Origin: Leptolyngbya sp. Cla-17
Lineage (GTDB): Bacteria; Cyanobacteriota; Cyanobacteriia; Leptolyngbyales; Leptolyngbyaceae
Length of the DNA stretch: 41,490 nt
Assembly (NCBI RefSeq): GCF_016807185.1
Contig: NZ_JAEVYN010000008.1
Location: forward strand, 1-41,490
Direction: 5' to 3'
Position numbers and translations under genes: made by a program. Each line of letters opens with the position of its first letter. Position 1 is the first letter of the stretch. Positions 24,617 through 32,277 of the stretch are shown here, piece by piece. The notes under the pieces were generated by a model. The model worked only from the letters and a program-made list of their open reading frames with translations, ran no database searches and was not told the origin of the DNA.

Positions 24617-25132
24617 ATGGCTGGAGTAAGCGCAATCGCAATTAAAGAAAGTCTCGAGGAGCTAGGCACCCGTTTGCGAGCGGTTGAACAGCCGATACTC
24701 AAAGAGCGATTGCAAGTGTTGTACTGGCTCAAACAAGCGCACGCACCGAGTGTCAGTCAGATTGCGATTGCAATTGGCAGGCATCGGGGCACGGTGCAAA
24801 AATGGTTAGCCCTGTACCGAGCGCAAGGATTAGAAGCATTGCTGGTGGTTAAACCCACTCCAGGAGGAGGCAACCGGGTGATTCCAATGTGGGCGGAGGT
24901 TGCCTTAGCCAAGCGATTGCAGGAACCGAGCAATGGGTTTAGCAGCTATGGGAAGGTGCAGCAGTGGCTGTTAGAGAGTTTAGGGGTAGAAGCCGAGTAT
25001 CATGCGGTCTACCAGATGACGCGCTATCGACTCAAAGCGAAACTCAAGGTCGCCCGTCCTCAAAACATCAAGCAGAACCGAGTCCAGCGAGAGGCATTTA
25101 AGCAAACCTCGCAGACGACCTCGACTTATTGA
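24617..25132 (+). CDS. IS630-family transposase, first frame (orfA)
   Basis: 171 residues: an N-terminal helix-turn-helix (HAPSVSQIAIAIGRHRGTVQ), then a linker of the Tc1/IS630 type, ending KQTSQTTSTY. The DDE domain continues in the -1 frame from about 25102 (ANLADDLDLLSQYYRQ). The other diverged copy on this molecule breaks frame at the same motif (TTTAAGCAAACCTC), which favours programmed -1 frameshifting over damage. Confidence 0.8.
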   Translation: MAGVSAIAIKESLEELGTRLRAVEQPILKERLQVLYWLKQAHAPSVSQIAIAIGRHRGTVQKWLALYRAQGLEALLVVKPTPGGGNRVIPMWAEVALAKRLQEPSNGFSSYGKVQQWLLESLGVEAEYHAVYQMTRYRLKAKLKVARPQNIKQNRVQREAFKQTSQTTSTY

Positions 25133-25695
25133 GTCAGTACTATCGGCAGGTGCGCCAGGATGAGCGACCGATTCGTTACTTCGCACAAGATGAGAGTCGC
25201 TTTGGACTTCACACGCTCATCGGACGATTAATTACGGCAGTTGGGGTTAAACCCATCGGGGCGTGGCAATGGATATTCAAAGCATTCTGGCTATACGGTG
25301 CTGTGGAACCTACCACAGGAGAGTCCTTTTTCTTGCAATTCTCCCATGTCGATACCGCATGCTACCAATGGTTCTTAGATGAGTTCTCCAAGGCTTACCC
25401 CGATAGTCTCAACATCCTGCAAGTGGATAACGGACGGTTCCACAAAGGCAAAGACCTTATTGTGCCAGAGAACATTATCTTGGTGTTTCAACCGCCTTAC
25501 TGCCCAGAGTTAAATCCTATCGAGCGTTTATGGGAACATCTCAAGGCGGATCTCAAGTGGGCTGCGTTCAAAACGCTTGACCAACTGCAATCCAGGGTTG
25601 ATCAACTCTTAGCCCAGCTAACCCCTCAAGTGATTGCTTCCCTTACAGGCTACCCCTTTATCCTCAATGCACTATCTGTCATTGACACCATTTAA
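25105..25695 (+). CDS. IS630-family transposase, second frame (DDE part, orfB)
   Basis: About 196 residues in the -1 frame. ADDLDLLSQYYRQVRQ leads to YFAQDESRFGL (first Asp), LNILQVDNGRFH (second Asp) and PELNPIERLWEHLK (Glu). All catalytic acidic residues are present. The frame has no good ATG of its own (TTG at 25129), so it is probably made as a frameshift product with the upstream frame. Confidence 0.85.
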   Translation, partial: NLADDLDLLSQYYRQVRQDERPIRYFAQDESRFGLHTLIGRLITAVGVKPIGAWQWIFKAFWLYGAVEPTTGESFFLQFSHVDTACYQWFLDEFSKAYPDSLNILQVDNGRFHKGKDLIVPENIILVFQPPYCPELNPIERLWEHLKADLKWAAFKTLDQLQSRVDQLLAQLTPQVIASLTGYPFILNALSVIDTI

Positions 25696-25700
25696 ATTGG

Positions 25701-26015
25701 TATCACACTCAATCGTCAACCGCCCCTTTTTTTGGGTGGCACCTGCACTTGGCGAGGCGCCTTCGCATACTTCTCATTGACGTAGGTTTGCAGCCATTGC
25801 TCAGAAACTTGCGCTGCCCGAGCGATTCCAGCTAGAGAAATGCGCTCCAACAGCAAGCGGTCAATCAATTCCCGTGTGGCTTGGTCGATTACTTTTTTAG
25901 TCGGTTGTTCGACAAACTGTCGTCCACAGTCCTGGCATTTGAACCGTTGTTTACCGTTGTGGATATGACCATTCTTGACCGTTTGGGACGACGCACAAAG
26001 GGTGCAGGCTGGCAT
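25701..26015 (-). pseudogene. IS1-family transposase fragment (InsA-like)
   Basis: 99 residues in the first frame. MPACTLCASSQTVKNGHIHN with KCQDCGRQF is the InsA zinc finger; a helix-turn-helix follows (ISLAGIARAAQVSEQWLQTY). At PPKKRGG the sequence is A AAA AAG, a typical -1 slippery site. The shifted frame reads KKKGRLTIECD, the start of InsB, and is then cut at the TA where the IS630 element begins. The rest of InsB is not found on the other side, so a deletion accompanied the insertion. Confidence 0.85.
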
Positions 26016-26074
26016 GGCAGGAGAGAAGCATAAACTCTACTGCTCCATCATTACATCTTGAGCACTACCAGAAT

Positions 26075-26530
26075 ATGAAAGAACAGGCCGAATTTTATAG
26101 AGTTGGATTGTTGTTGGGATCAGTCAAATTAGCTGATGTAATCGCTTGGTGTGATTCAGTAATAATGGCGGAAGCATCGCCAGACATCAACATCATTGAA
26201 GCGTCAGTATCGGGCAGCAAAGGCATAAATGCCGTTGCCGACGCACTCTCACAGGTGAAAGGAGAGTTTGATAAACGTGCACTAACAAGGCGCATTTTTC
26301 GTTCAATGTTTGATTTGGTAAGTCAAGATCGGAAACAAGCTCCAAAAGTTGCAGGCTGGCTTTATCATATGGCTACTGATAACGACGTGCCAAACGATGA
26401 AGCCGAGCCGGAAATGTGGTGTTTTTGGGATGCCATTGACCTTGCAGTAGATGGAATTTACGGCGATGAAGAAAAGCTGGTAGATGAAATGCTACAGTTT
26501 CTGAAAACACATTCAGAATCAGTGTCATAA
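26075..26530 (+). CDS. Cassette 1: unknown acidic protein
   Basis: 151 residues, acidic, all-helical in appearance, no signal peptide. Features are VADALSQVKGEFDKRALTRR and a Trp/Asp-rich C-terminal half (MWCFWDAIDLAVDGIYGDEE). I do not recognise the family; size and composition recall immunity proteins and other single-gene cassette products. The stop lies 28 bp before an attC-like site, as expected for a gene cassette. No attC is seen upstream, so it is the first recognisable member of the array. Confidence 0.7.
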   Translation: MKEQAEFYRVGLLLGSVKLADVIAWCDSVIMAEASPDINIIEASVSGSKGINAVADALSQVKGEFDKRALTRRIFRSMFDLVSQDRKQAPKVAGWLYHMATDNDVPNDEAEPEMWCFWDAIDLAVDGIYGDEEKLVDEMLQFLKTHSESVS

Positions 26531-26557
26531 ACACGTCGCCAAACGTCCTAAAAAGCC

Positions 26558-26643
26558 GCCGAACAAGGCGCTGCACCCGACCGCCTACAGCCTACGCTCG
26601 TTCCTCGCTCCACTCCAGCGGCGGGTGAGCTTGGTCGTTAGGG
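26558..26643 (+). repeat. attC-like site 1
   Basis: Starts GCCGAACAAGGCG and ends GAGCTTGGTCGTTAGGG. The outer arms are imperfectly complementary with extra unpaired bases (AAGGCGCTGCACCCG against CGGGTGAGCTT), as in integron attC sites. GTTAGGG is close to the GTTRRRY core. Confidence 0.75.
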
Positions 26644-26660
26644 TGTCACATTCGACGACG

Positions 26661-27137
26661 ATGGAATACTTGATTCGACGGGCGGAAGTAGCAGATGCAC
26701 CAGGCGCTTGTGAGGCGGTGCGGCAATCGATCGCGGAGTTGTGCATCGAGGATCATCACGGCGATCAGGCAACGATCGCTGCCTGGCTATCGAACAAGAC
26801 AATTGAGAATGTGGCGTCTTGGATCGCATCGCCAAGAAACATCGCAGCCGTTGCCCAGGCATCCATTGGCATTGTTGGCTTCGGGCTGCTAAGTCAGTCA
26901 GGCACGCTCGCCCTCTTGTACGTGTCGCCCCTGGCACGCTTCCATGGGGTCAGCAAGGGATTGATGGCGTTCCTCGAAAGCGAGGCGAGTCGCTTGGGCA
27001 TTCGTGAGATCAGGCTAGAGCGTTCAGCGACCGCTCGACAGTTCTACGAGGGTCGTGGCTTCTCTCCCGTCGGTGAGTCGTCGCTCGCATTCGGCACCGT
27101 CATCTCGTATCCGATGTGGAAGGGTCTTGCGCCCTAA
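26661..27137 (+). CDS. Cassette 2: GNAT acetyltransferase
   Basis: 158 residues from ATG 26661, 24 bp after the attC crossover point. MEYLIRRAEVADAPGACEAV is the usual start of the fold. LALLYVSPLARFHGVSKGLM holds the acetyl-CoA-binding turn, and ATARQFYEGRGFSPVGE the C-terminal strand and helix. GNAT proteins acetylate amines with acetyl-CoA and are common integron cargo; the substrate is unknown. The TAA stop lies inside the first core of the following attC. Confidence 0.85.
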   Translation: MEYLIRRAEVADAPGACEAVRQSIAELCIEDHHGDQATIAAWLSNKTIENVASWIASPRNIAAVAQASIGIVGFGLLSQSGTLALLYVSPLARFHGVSKGLMAFLESEASRLGIREIRLERSATARQFYEGRGFSPVGESSLAFGTVISYPMWKGLAP

Positions 27138-27218
27138 CAACCCGGCTGGAGCGGACTGTCGAGAGATCTTGGTTGTGATGCAAAAGTTACTTGCAGCCGC
27201 TCAGCCGGAACGTTAGCT
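27132..27218 (+). repeat. attC-like site 2
   Basis: CCCTAACAACCCGGCTGGAGCGGA at the left faces CCGCTCAGCCGGAACGTTAGCT at the right. CCGGCTG-AGCGG pairs with single extra bases left unpaired, the characteristic bulges that orient attC recombination. The core is GTTAGCT. Confidence 0.82.
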
Positions 27219-27264
27219 GGCTCTGCTCAAAGTCGTTGCACTTGTCCCCTCAATAGATCCCCAC

Positions 27265-27699
27265 ATGGATAACGAGAATCGATTAACCGAGTTATTCTGT
27301 AACGATGGCGAAGAAGACGCGCCCTATTTCGCCGGTGAATCAATCGGGCAAAATCGTTACATCATTAAAGATATCTATTGGGATTTGTTCTTCCATAGCA
27401 ATCCTTTAGACCTCGGCTTAAACGACATCATTGAAGCTCAGCCCAATGAGTACGGACATCTCTCGGTCACACAAATCATTGAAAAATCTGGTTATACAAC
27501 GCTACGTCTGATGGCAAGGGCAGGTTGTCGCGGCGAAGATGCAATTAAATTTAGTGATTATTTAGAAAAAAATGGCTGTGCTTCAGTGGTTTCAATGGCT
27601 TCTTTCTGGTTAGTACACATCCCGCCAAATTTTGATTCTCAGACGATATTGAATTATATTCAAACTGAAGCAATTCCACTCCAGCATTATCATATCTGA
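27265..27699 (+). CDS. Cassette 3: unknown acidic protein
   Basis: 144 residues beginning MDNENRLTELFCNDGEEDAP. Acidic, mixed alpha/beta, no signal peptide or membrane segment; HLSVTQIIEKSGYTTLRLMA is amphipathic. I do not recognise the family. It lies 47 bp after an attC junction and ends 12 bp before the next attC. The 5' leader (27215-27249) is nearly the same as the start of cassette 4. Confidence 0.68.
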   Translation: MDNENRLTELFCNDGEEDAPYFAGESIGQNRYIIKDIYWDLFFHSNPLDLGLNDIIEAQPNEYGHLSVTQIIEKSGYTTLRLMARAGCRGEDAIKFSDYLEKNGCASVVSMASFWLVHIPPNFDSQTILNYIQTEAIPLQHYHI

Positions 27700-27710
27700 C
27701 TACGTTGAGT

Positions 27711-27798
27711 GCATAACAACGCCCCTGCACGCCGACCGCAGAGAGGTTATCTGTGAGCGTTTGAGGTTATCTATGGCGGGTGAACGGGGACGGTAGCT
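27711..27798 (+). repeat. attC-like site 3 (degenerate core)
   Basis: GCATAACAACGCCCCTGCACG at the left faces GGGTGAACGGGGACGGTAGCT at the right. The arms pair with bulges. The right core is GGTAGCT instead of GTTAGCT, so this may be a weakened site. Confidence 0.65.
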
Positions 27799-28125
27799 GG
27801 CTCCGCTCAAAGTCCTTGCACTTGTCCCGCGCGGCAATTGACAAGTCCGAAAACGCCAGGAGTCTGGGGTTGCGATCGTCACTCAAAATTTTCTCAGTAT
27901 CCAAAAGCACTCAGGAGACTGGGGGCGGGGCGGTAGCAAGGGGCGATCGGTGAGTCCGCAAACGCTCAGGAGGCGATCGGTGAGACGGTAGCAAAGGGCG
28001 ATCGGTCATTCTGAAAGCATCCAGGAGGCGATCGGTGAGACGGTAGCAAAGGGCGATCGGTCAGTCCGCAAACGCCCAGGAGATTTTGGGTGAGGCGTAG
28101 TTGGGGGGCGATCGGTGCGTGCTCC
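27799..28125 (+). repeat. Cassette 4: no ORF, 55-bp tandem repeats
   Basis: Three units start with CGGTAGC at 27931, 27986 and 28041, exactly 55 bp apart, with a decayed fourth near 28096 and a partial one before 27931. Each holds GGGCGATCGGT, GCAAACGCYCAGGAG and GGCGATCGGTGAG. Units touch directly, so there are no spacers. No open frame of note. The cassette's first 35 bp match those of cassette 3. It could carry an RNA, a promoter or protein-binding sites. Confidence 0.75.
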
Positions 28126-28209
28126 AGCTAACACGGCAGTGCAGCGGATTGACGGGAGATCGTTGGGGCATTCGAGGTGATCGGCAACCGCTGACTTGTG
28201 CCGTTAGCC
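28126..28209 (+). repeat. attC-like site 4
   Basis: AGCTAACACGGCAGTGCAGCGG at the left faces CCGCTGACTTGTGCCGTTAGCC at the right. GCTAAC/GTTAGC and CAGCGG/CCGCTG pair, with bulges between. 84 bp. Confidence 0.82.
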
Positions 28210-28422
28210 TAGCCATCAAAGCCTTGAAAGATACATTATTTTAGGCATGTGTAGTGAGGGTTTCAATCTTTAATCTCTGGGGGAAATTCCCCGTGGCTTG
28301 CCACGTCAGCAACTTAGCAAAAATGCGTTCTGAAGGGAGAATTTCTCATCTTTACTCTCTAACTTAAACTAGACTGAAGACTAGGATAGAAAATAAAAAC
28401 TGATTGATTTATAATTTTGACA

Positions 28423-29016
28423 ATGCGGCAATACCAATTCATTAAAGGTCTAGTAGTTTTAGGATTAAACATTTCGATAGGAGTGGGTATTCAGTCTTCA
28501 GCAAATGCAAGCAGACAAGTAATCTTCAATGAAAGTCCTACTATCATTGAAGATTACTTTGGTCAGTATTGGACCCGTTTAACAACTACAAATGCAGCAG
28601 GCGATCGCCTTGTGAAATATACCTATAATCCTGGAGCAATACGCTCACTTTTTCTTAACGCAAACAATTTGAGACTGTCCATTGACTTTGTTAATAATCG
28701 AGCAGAGCGTATTAAAATCCACCAGAATGGGATGGGATTCAACATTCGTTCAGAGCAACTCGACGAACCAAATTATTATCCAACCTGCTTCAATAATTTG
28801 TTTAAGTATATTTTCGGTTACCCACCTTCTACCAATTCTCCAGTTTATCGGCGGTCAGTCTATGACGACTCTGGTGAGGGCGGAACATTGCATATCACGA
28901 CACACTGCATTAGTGAGGGAATTGCAATCTCTTATGAATGGATCAGTGTCAGAGATTTTGTGCATTTCATCGAAATTTTTCAAGAGCCTGCTTGTATTTC
29001 AACACTAAATCGTTAA
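28423..29016 (+). CDS. Cassette 5: secreted protein of unknown function
   Basis: 197 residues from ATG 28423. Residues about 8-27 (IKGLVVLGLNISIGVGIQSS) with ANAS form a signal peptide. The mature part is beta-rich (FGQYWTRLTTTNAAGDRLVKY, LRLSIDFVNNRAERIKIHQN) with two Cys that could pair. No family recognised. It is AT-richer than the plasmid backbone, as expected for acquired cargo. It starts about 220 bp after an attC, long enough to hold its own promoter, and its stop is 32 bp before the next attC. Confidence 0.7.
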   Translation: MRQYQFIKGLVVLGLNISIGVGIQSSANASRQVIFNESPTIIEDYFGQYWTRLTTTNAAGDRLVKYTYNPGAIRSLFLNANNLRLSIDFVNNRAERIKIHQNGMGFNIRSEQLDEPNYYPTCFNNLFKYIFGYPPSTNSPVYRRSVYDDSGEGGTLHITTHCISEGIAISYEWISVRDFVHFIEIFQEPACISTLNR

Positions 29017-29047
29017 ACGTTTAGTTTTAGGATGCAATTGGCATTTA

Positions 29048-29133
29048 GGCTAACAAGTCGTTGGAGCAGAACGGCAGAATATACTGTGAGAGACTCAAAG
29101 GCGGTTAGCGTCCGCTTAACTTAGTCGTTAGCT
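29048..29133 (+). repeat. attC-like site 5
   Basis: GGCTAACAAGTCGTTGGAGC at the left faces GCTTAACTTAGTCGTTAGCT at the right, 86 bp overall. The core is GTTAGCT; the arms pair imperfectly. Confidence 0.72.
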
Positions 29134-29284
29134 GGCTTGGTTATCCGTTGAGACGTTTTTTCAGCTTTTCTGCTGTAAGTTCAGGGTTCAACCGGGCGTT
29201 TTGCTAGGAAGCGATTCGCTCATCCAGATAGAGGCTACTTACTAATTTTACAACTCTCTAAAGTATGCAAGTCGAGTTACAAGA

Positions 29285-29632
29285 ATGAGAGACTTAACCT
29301 TAATCATTGACGCTTTAATCTTATTCATTAAGGAAAACTGGCATCTCATCTTTTGTTTTCTTTGTTTTACTCTTGCTGCTACTATCGCTATTGGTGCTTT
29401 AGTAATTGGAGATTTTCAAGTTAAAAGAGAGAAGCAGAGAATAAGTGATTACCTTCGTCGTAGCAGCTCAACCAATATTGTTATTTCAATGGTGTGGTTT
29501 GACATGGATAAAACCACTCGTACTTATAATGTGAAATATACGAACAGTCGGGGTAAACATTGTCAAACTAGTTGTAAGATTCGGACAGGTATCTTTAGTA
29601 GTGGTGAAATTTATTGGACAAATCATCCTTAG
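29285..29632 (+). CDS. Cassette 6: small membrane-anchored protein
   Basis: 115 residues. One strong membrane segment (about 22-44, LIFCFLCFTLAATIAIGALVIG) is followed by a basic juxtamembrane helix (KREKQRISDYLRRS) and a small beta domain with a Cys pair (KHCQTSCKI). No family is recognised. It lies 158 bp after an attC. No attC could be found between it and the protease gene at 29790, so both seem to share one cassette. Confidence 0.6.
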   Translation: MRDLTLIIDALILFIKENWHLIFCFLCFTLAATIAIGALVIGDFQVKREKQRISDYLRRSSSTNIVISMVWFDMDKTTRTYNVKYTNSRGKHCQTSCKIRTGIFSSGEIYWTNHP

Positions 29633-29789
29633 AACACTTGGTTGAAAAGCAAGGATAATCCATTCAAACACGCTGACTTGATTTCGGGTTCAACAAGCTA
29701 AGTTTTGTTCAAAGTTTAGGTGAATTTATGAGGACTGTTGGTGAGTGATTTAGAGAGCATTCAAGTGATAGAAGAGATCGCTTCCCCTT

Positions 29790-30110
29790 GTGGTCGGTAA
29801 CGCAAATGGGCAACGCCAAGTGATTGATACTGTGATTGATACCGGGTTCAGTGGATTTCTATCTTTACCATCTGCAATCATCGCCACTCTTGATTTACCT
29901 TGGAGTGCCTCTGATATTGTCACATTAGGCGATGGCAGTGAAACTCTTTTTGACTTGTACACTGCTACAGTGATTTGGGATGGGCAGTACCGCGAAATTT
30001 ATATCGCAGAATCAGAAACGGAACCCCTGCTGGGGATGGCGCTACTCTACGGATATCGATTGCAGGTTGATACCATTGAGGGCGGCATCGTTAAGATTGA
30101 AGCATTGTGA
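29790..30110 (+). CDS. Retropepsin-like (clan AA) aspartic protease, N-terminus uncertain
   Basis: 106 residues. VIDTVIDTGFSGFLSLP contains the DTG-type catalytic triplet (Asp-Thr-Gly) of single-domain aspartic proteases, which dimerise to form the active site. LGMALLYGYRLQVD is the usual closing strand-helix. The GTG at 29790 is used here because upstream in-frame stops intervene. The homologous family has about 15 more N-terminal residues, and these can be read only after a one-base shift (VIEEIASPLVVGN), so a 5' frameshift is possible. Stop to attC distance is 30 bp. Confidence 0.72.
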   Translation: MVGNANGQRQVIDTVIDTGFSGFLSLPSAIIATLDLPWSASDIVTLGDGSETLFDLYTATVIWDGQYREIYIAESETEPLLGMALLYGYRLQVDTIEGGIVKIEAL

Positions 30111-30139
30111 TCCCATGTAAAAGCGATCTGTGAGGCATG

Positions 30140-30226
30140 GTCTAACAACTCAAATGCAGCGGACGGAAAAAGGCGGTTGGTTGTATCACCAAGGTTGCTC
30201 GTTGCCGCTGATTTGAGCCGTTAATT
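30140..30226 (+). repeat. attC-like site 6 (last of the array)
   Basis: GTCTAACAACTCAAATGCAGCGG at the left (a perfect RYYYAAC core) faces GCCGCTGATTTGAGCCGTTAATT at the right. CTCAAAT-CAGCGG pairs across the site with one extra G unpaired. This is the clearest of the six. Confidence 0.85.
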
Positions 30227-30243
30227 GTAAAATAAACCACCGT

Positions 30244-30307
30244 TTGTTTTACAAGTAGGGTTTGCATGGGCAAAGTACCGTTTCAGCCTCTAAACCCTGT
30301 AAAACAA
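30244..30307. promoter_or_regulatory. Inverted repeat upstream of the serine recombinase
   Basis: TTGTTTTACA (30244-30253) mirrors TGTAAAACAA (30298-30307), with AGGGTTT/AAACCCT continuing inward. It lies about 80 bp before the recombinase gene and may be its res-type site or an operator. Confidence 0.5.
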
Positions 30308-30387
30308 CTTGTCAATGAATCTATGTATCAAAATAGGGCGGGTTCAACGAGTTCTGATACAGTTGCAGTACATTAGAACGTCTGACC

Positions 30388-31245
30388 ATGTTGATTGTGT
30401 ACGAACGGGTTTCAACGGATGACCAAAACCTGGCACTGCAAAATGATGCGTTGCAAGTGGCGGGGTGTGACAAAATATTCTCTGACAAACTGAGTGGGGT
30501 GAAAGCTGATCGCCCTGGCTTACAGCAAGCACTCAATTATGTGAGACCAGGAGACACCTTAGTCGTATGGCGACTCGATCGCTTGGGGCGATCTCTCAAA
30601 GATTTGATTGCGCTGGTGGAGGATCTGGAGCGCCGACAAATTGGATTTCGTTCGCTGCAAGAGAGTATCGATACCACGACCAGTGGGGGCAAGCTGATTT
30701 TTCATGTGTTTGGGGCGCTGGCTGAGTTTGAGCGCAATTTGATTCGGGAGCGCACGAAAGCGGGTTTGCAAGCTGCCAGAGCCAGAGGACGAACCGGGGG
30801 ACGACGACAGAAGTTAACATCAGAGCAGATTGCCATTGGGCGATCACTGGCCAGCGATCCCAACCGAACGGTGACTTCCATTTGTGAACACTTGGAAATT
30901 AGTCGTCCCACGTTCTATCGCTACATCATGCCTAAAGTGGAGCCAGCGCCAACCACCAAAACCACACAGGTGCATCTTTGGCTCAGAGTTGAGAATAACA
31001 ACAAGTTTGTGCGCCGAAAGAAGAAAGTGAGGGAGACGATCGAACGGATGTGTCTATCTCGCTATGGGATGCAAAAGCAGGGGAAGGACAGTTGCGAGTA
31101 TGAATTGACGATCGCCTATCAGGACGATCAAGACCTCGACAAGCAAATTGAGGATCTGCTGGACGAAATGCACTCTCAAGCAGATTTAGAAGATTGTTTC
31201 ATTGAGGCAGATGTAACCGAGATTGGCACAGAGCGAAGTTGGTGA
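30388..31245 (+). CDS. Serine recombinase (resolvase/invertase type) with extra C-terminal domain
   Basis: 285 residues. MLIVYERVSTDDQN holds the nucleophilic Ser9 (family usually YARVST, here Glu for Ala). GDTLVVWRLDRLGRS and FGALAEFERNLIRERT are the conserved catalytic and E-helix regions, and ISRPTFYRYIMP ends the DNA-binding helix-turn-helix (about 150-187). Resolvases stop there at about 185-190 residues. This one continues about 95 residues with a charged alpha/beta domain (VHLWLRVENNNKFVRRKKKV, ELTIAYQDDQDLDKQIEDLL). It may resolve plasmid dimers or invert DNA. Substrate sites are not known. Confidence 0.85.
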   Translation: MLIVYERVSTDDQNLALQNDALQVAGCDKIFSDKLSGVKADRPGLQQALNYVRPGDTLVVWRLDRLGRSLKDLIALVEDLERRQIGFRSLQESIDTTTSGGKLIFHVFGALAEFERNLIRERTKAGLQAARARGRTGGRRQKLTSEQIAIGRSLASDPNRTVTSICEHLEISRPTFYRYIMPKVEPAPTTKTTQVHLWLRVENNNKFVRRKKKVRETIERMCLSRYGMQKQGKDSCEYELTIAYQDDQDLDKQIEDLLDEMHSQADLEDCFIEADVTEIGTERSW

Positions 31246-31276
31246 GAAAAATACAATAAAGAAATGACTTTGCTGT

Positions 31277-31310
31277 TGTACAGGGCCAAATTAAATGACG
31301 TCGGTGCCTG
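31277..31310. repeat. Tn7-like/CAST-type transposon end, degenerate
   Basis: Begins TGTACAGGGCCAAATTAAA and continues TGACGTCGGTGCC. The spacing matches the known TGTACAGTGACAAATTA, TGTCGTCGGTGAC layout of type V-K CAST left ends, as I recall it. GTGAC is changed to GGGCC and GTGCC. Confidence 0.5.
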
Positions 31311-31436
31311 ATTCGCCTATATTTTCACCGAAAGCATCATAACCGTAGTGTAGGTGTGAAAATTAGTGTTTTTGGAGGGGTGATCGCTCCATACAAAGAC
31401 TCAAAATCATTAACCTCAAGCTGGTACAATCGCACC

Positions 31437-32276
31437 ATGTTTGATAACGTTTCCAAATTCCTTGTTGAGCAATACTCAGCCGATTTTGCCAGTTGGTTGG
31501 TGGGTGAACCGATTGCCTTGACTGAATTGAGTCCATCCGAATTGTCGCTAGAACCAATTCGCGCTGATGCCTTGATTTTGCTGCAATCGGCTGACGTGGT
31601 TTTACATTGTGAGTTTCAAACCGACCCTGACTCAACAATGCCCTTTCGGATGGCAGATTACGCACTTCGCGTGTTTAGACGGTTTCCTCAAAAACGTTTG
31701 GTGCAAGTGGTGATTTACTTACGTCCCACTGACTCCGAGTTAGTGCAGCAAAACACGTTTACTGCTAATCGCTTATATCACGAGTTTCAAGTGGTCAGGC
31801 TATGGGAGCAACCCACCGAGTTTTTCTTTCAGCGCCCTGGACTGTTGCCCTATGCTGTGTTGAGTCAAACGAGCGATCGCTCCTCAGTTTTGCGAGAAGT
31901 GGCAGAAGCAATTGACGCACTACAAGGCAGACAGCAGCAGAGCAATTTAGCTGCCGCCACTGGCATATTGGCTGGGTTAGTATTAGACAAACAGATGATT
32001 CGACGATTGTTACGGAGAGAACTGATGCAAGAGTCTGTAATTTATCAGGAATTGCGGAAAGAGGCACGTGAGGAAGTGCGTCAGGAAGAACGTCTGAAGG
32101 GTGAGCAATTGCTCATCCTAGAGCAACTCACAAACCTATTTATAGAGCTGCCTCAGAATATTCAAGATGCGATTGCCTATCTACCGAGTGACCGCCTCAA
32201 GGCATTGAGTCTTGCTCTTCTAAGATTTAAGAGCTTAGAAGATTTTGAGCAATGGTTGAAAGAAAATGCAGGCTAG
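31437..32276 (+). CDS. Rpn-family PD-(D/E)XK nuclease-like protein
   Basis: 279 residues from ATG 31437 (MFDNVSKFLVEQYSADFASW), the usual start of the cyanobacterial family; an in-frame upstream extension is unlikely to be real. ADVVLHCEFQTDPDSTMPFR holds the Asp and the ExQ of a PD-(D/E)XK-type core. LLPYAVLSQ and a helical C-terminus with a charged repeat (QELRKEAREEVRQEE) follow. Rpn proteins promote recombination and act as nucleases or transposase-like proteins. It is enclosed by TGTACAG-type ends at 31277 and 32483-32489, so it may be cargo of a small Tn7-like derivative. Confidence 0.8.
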   Translation: MFDNVSKFLVEQYSADFASWLVGEPIALTELSPSELSLEPIRADALILLQSADVVLHCEFQTDPDSTMPFRMADYALRVFRRFPQKRLVQVVIYLRPTDSELVQQNTFTANRLYHEFQVVRLWEQPTEFFFQRPGLLPYAVLSQTSDRSSVLREVAEAIDALQGRQQQSNLAAATGILAGLVLDKQMIRRLLRRELMQESVIYQELRKEAREEVRQEERLKGEQLLILEQLTNLFIELPQNIQDAIAYLPSDRLKALSLALLRFKSLEDFEQWLKENAG

Positions 32277-32277
32277 G

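Larger units (their letters stand above)
24553..25700 (+). mobile_element. IS630-family insertion sequence with split transposase
   Basis: 1,148 bp. Ends CCAAATTAAATTGG and, read inward from the right, CCAATTTAAATGG are imperfect inverted repeats, flanked by TA at 24551-24552 and 25701-25702. It abuts an IS1-family fragment on the right, whose coding frame it cuts at the TA. Confidence 0.85.

Noticed and set aside
27799..28125. Possible CRISPR array
   Set aside because: The 55-bp units abut without variable spacers, are imperfect, and no cas genes are present.
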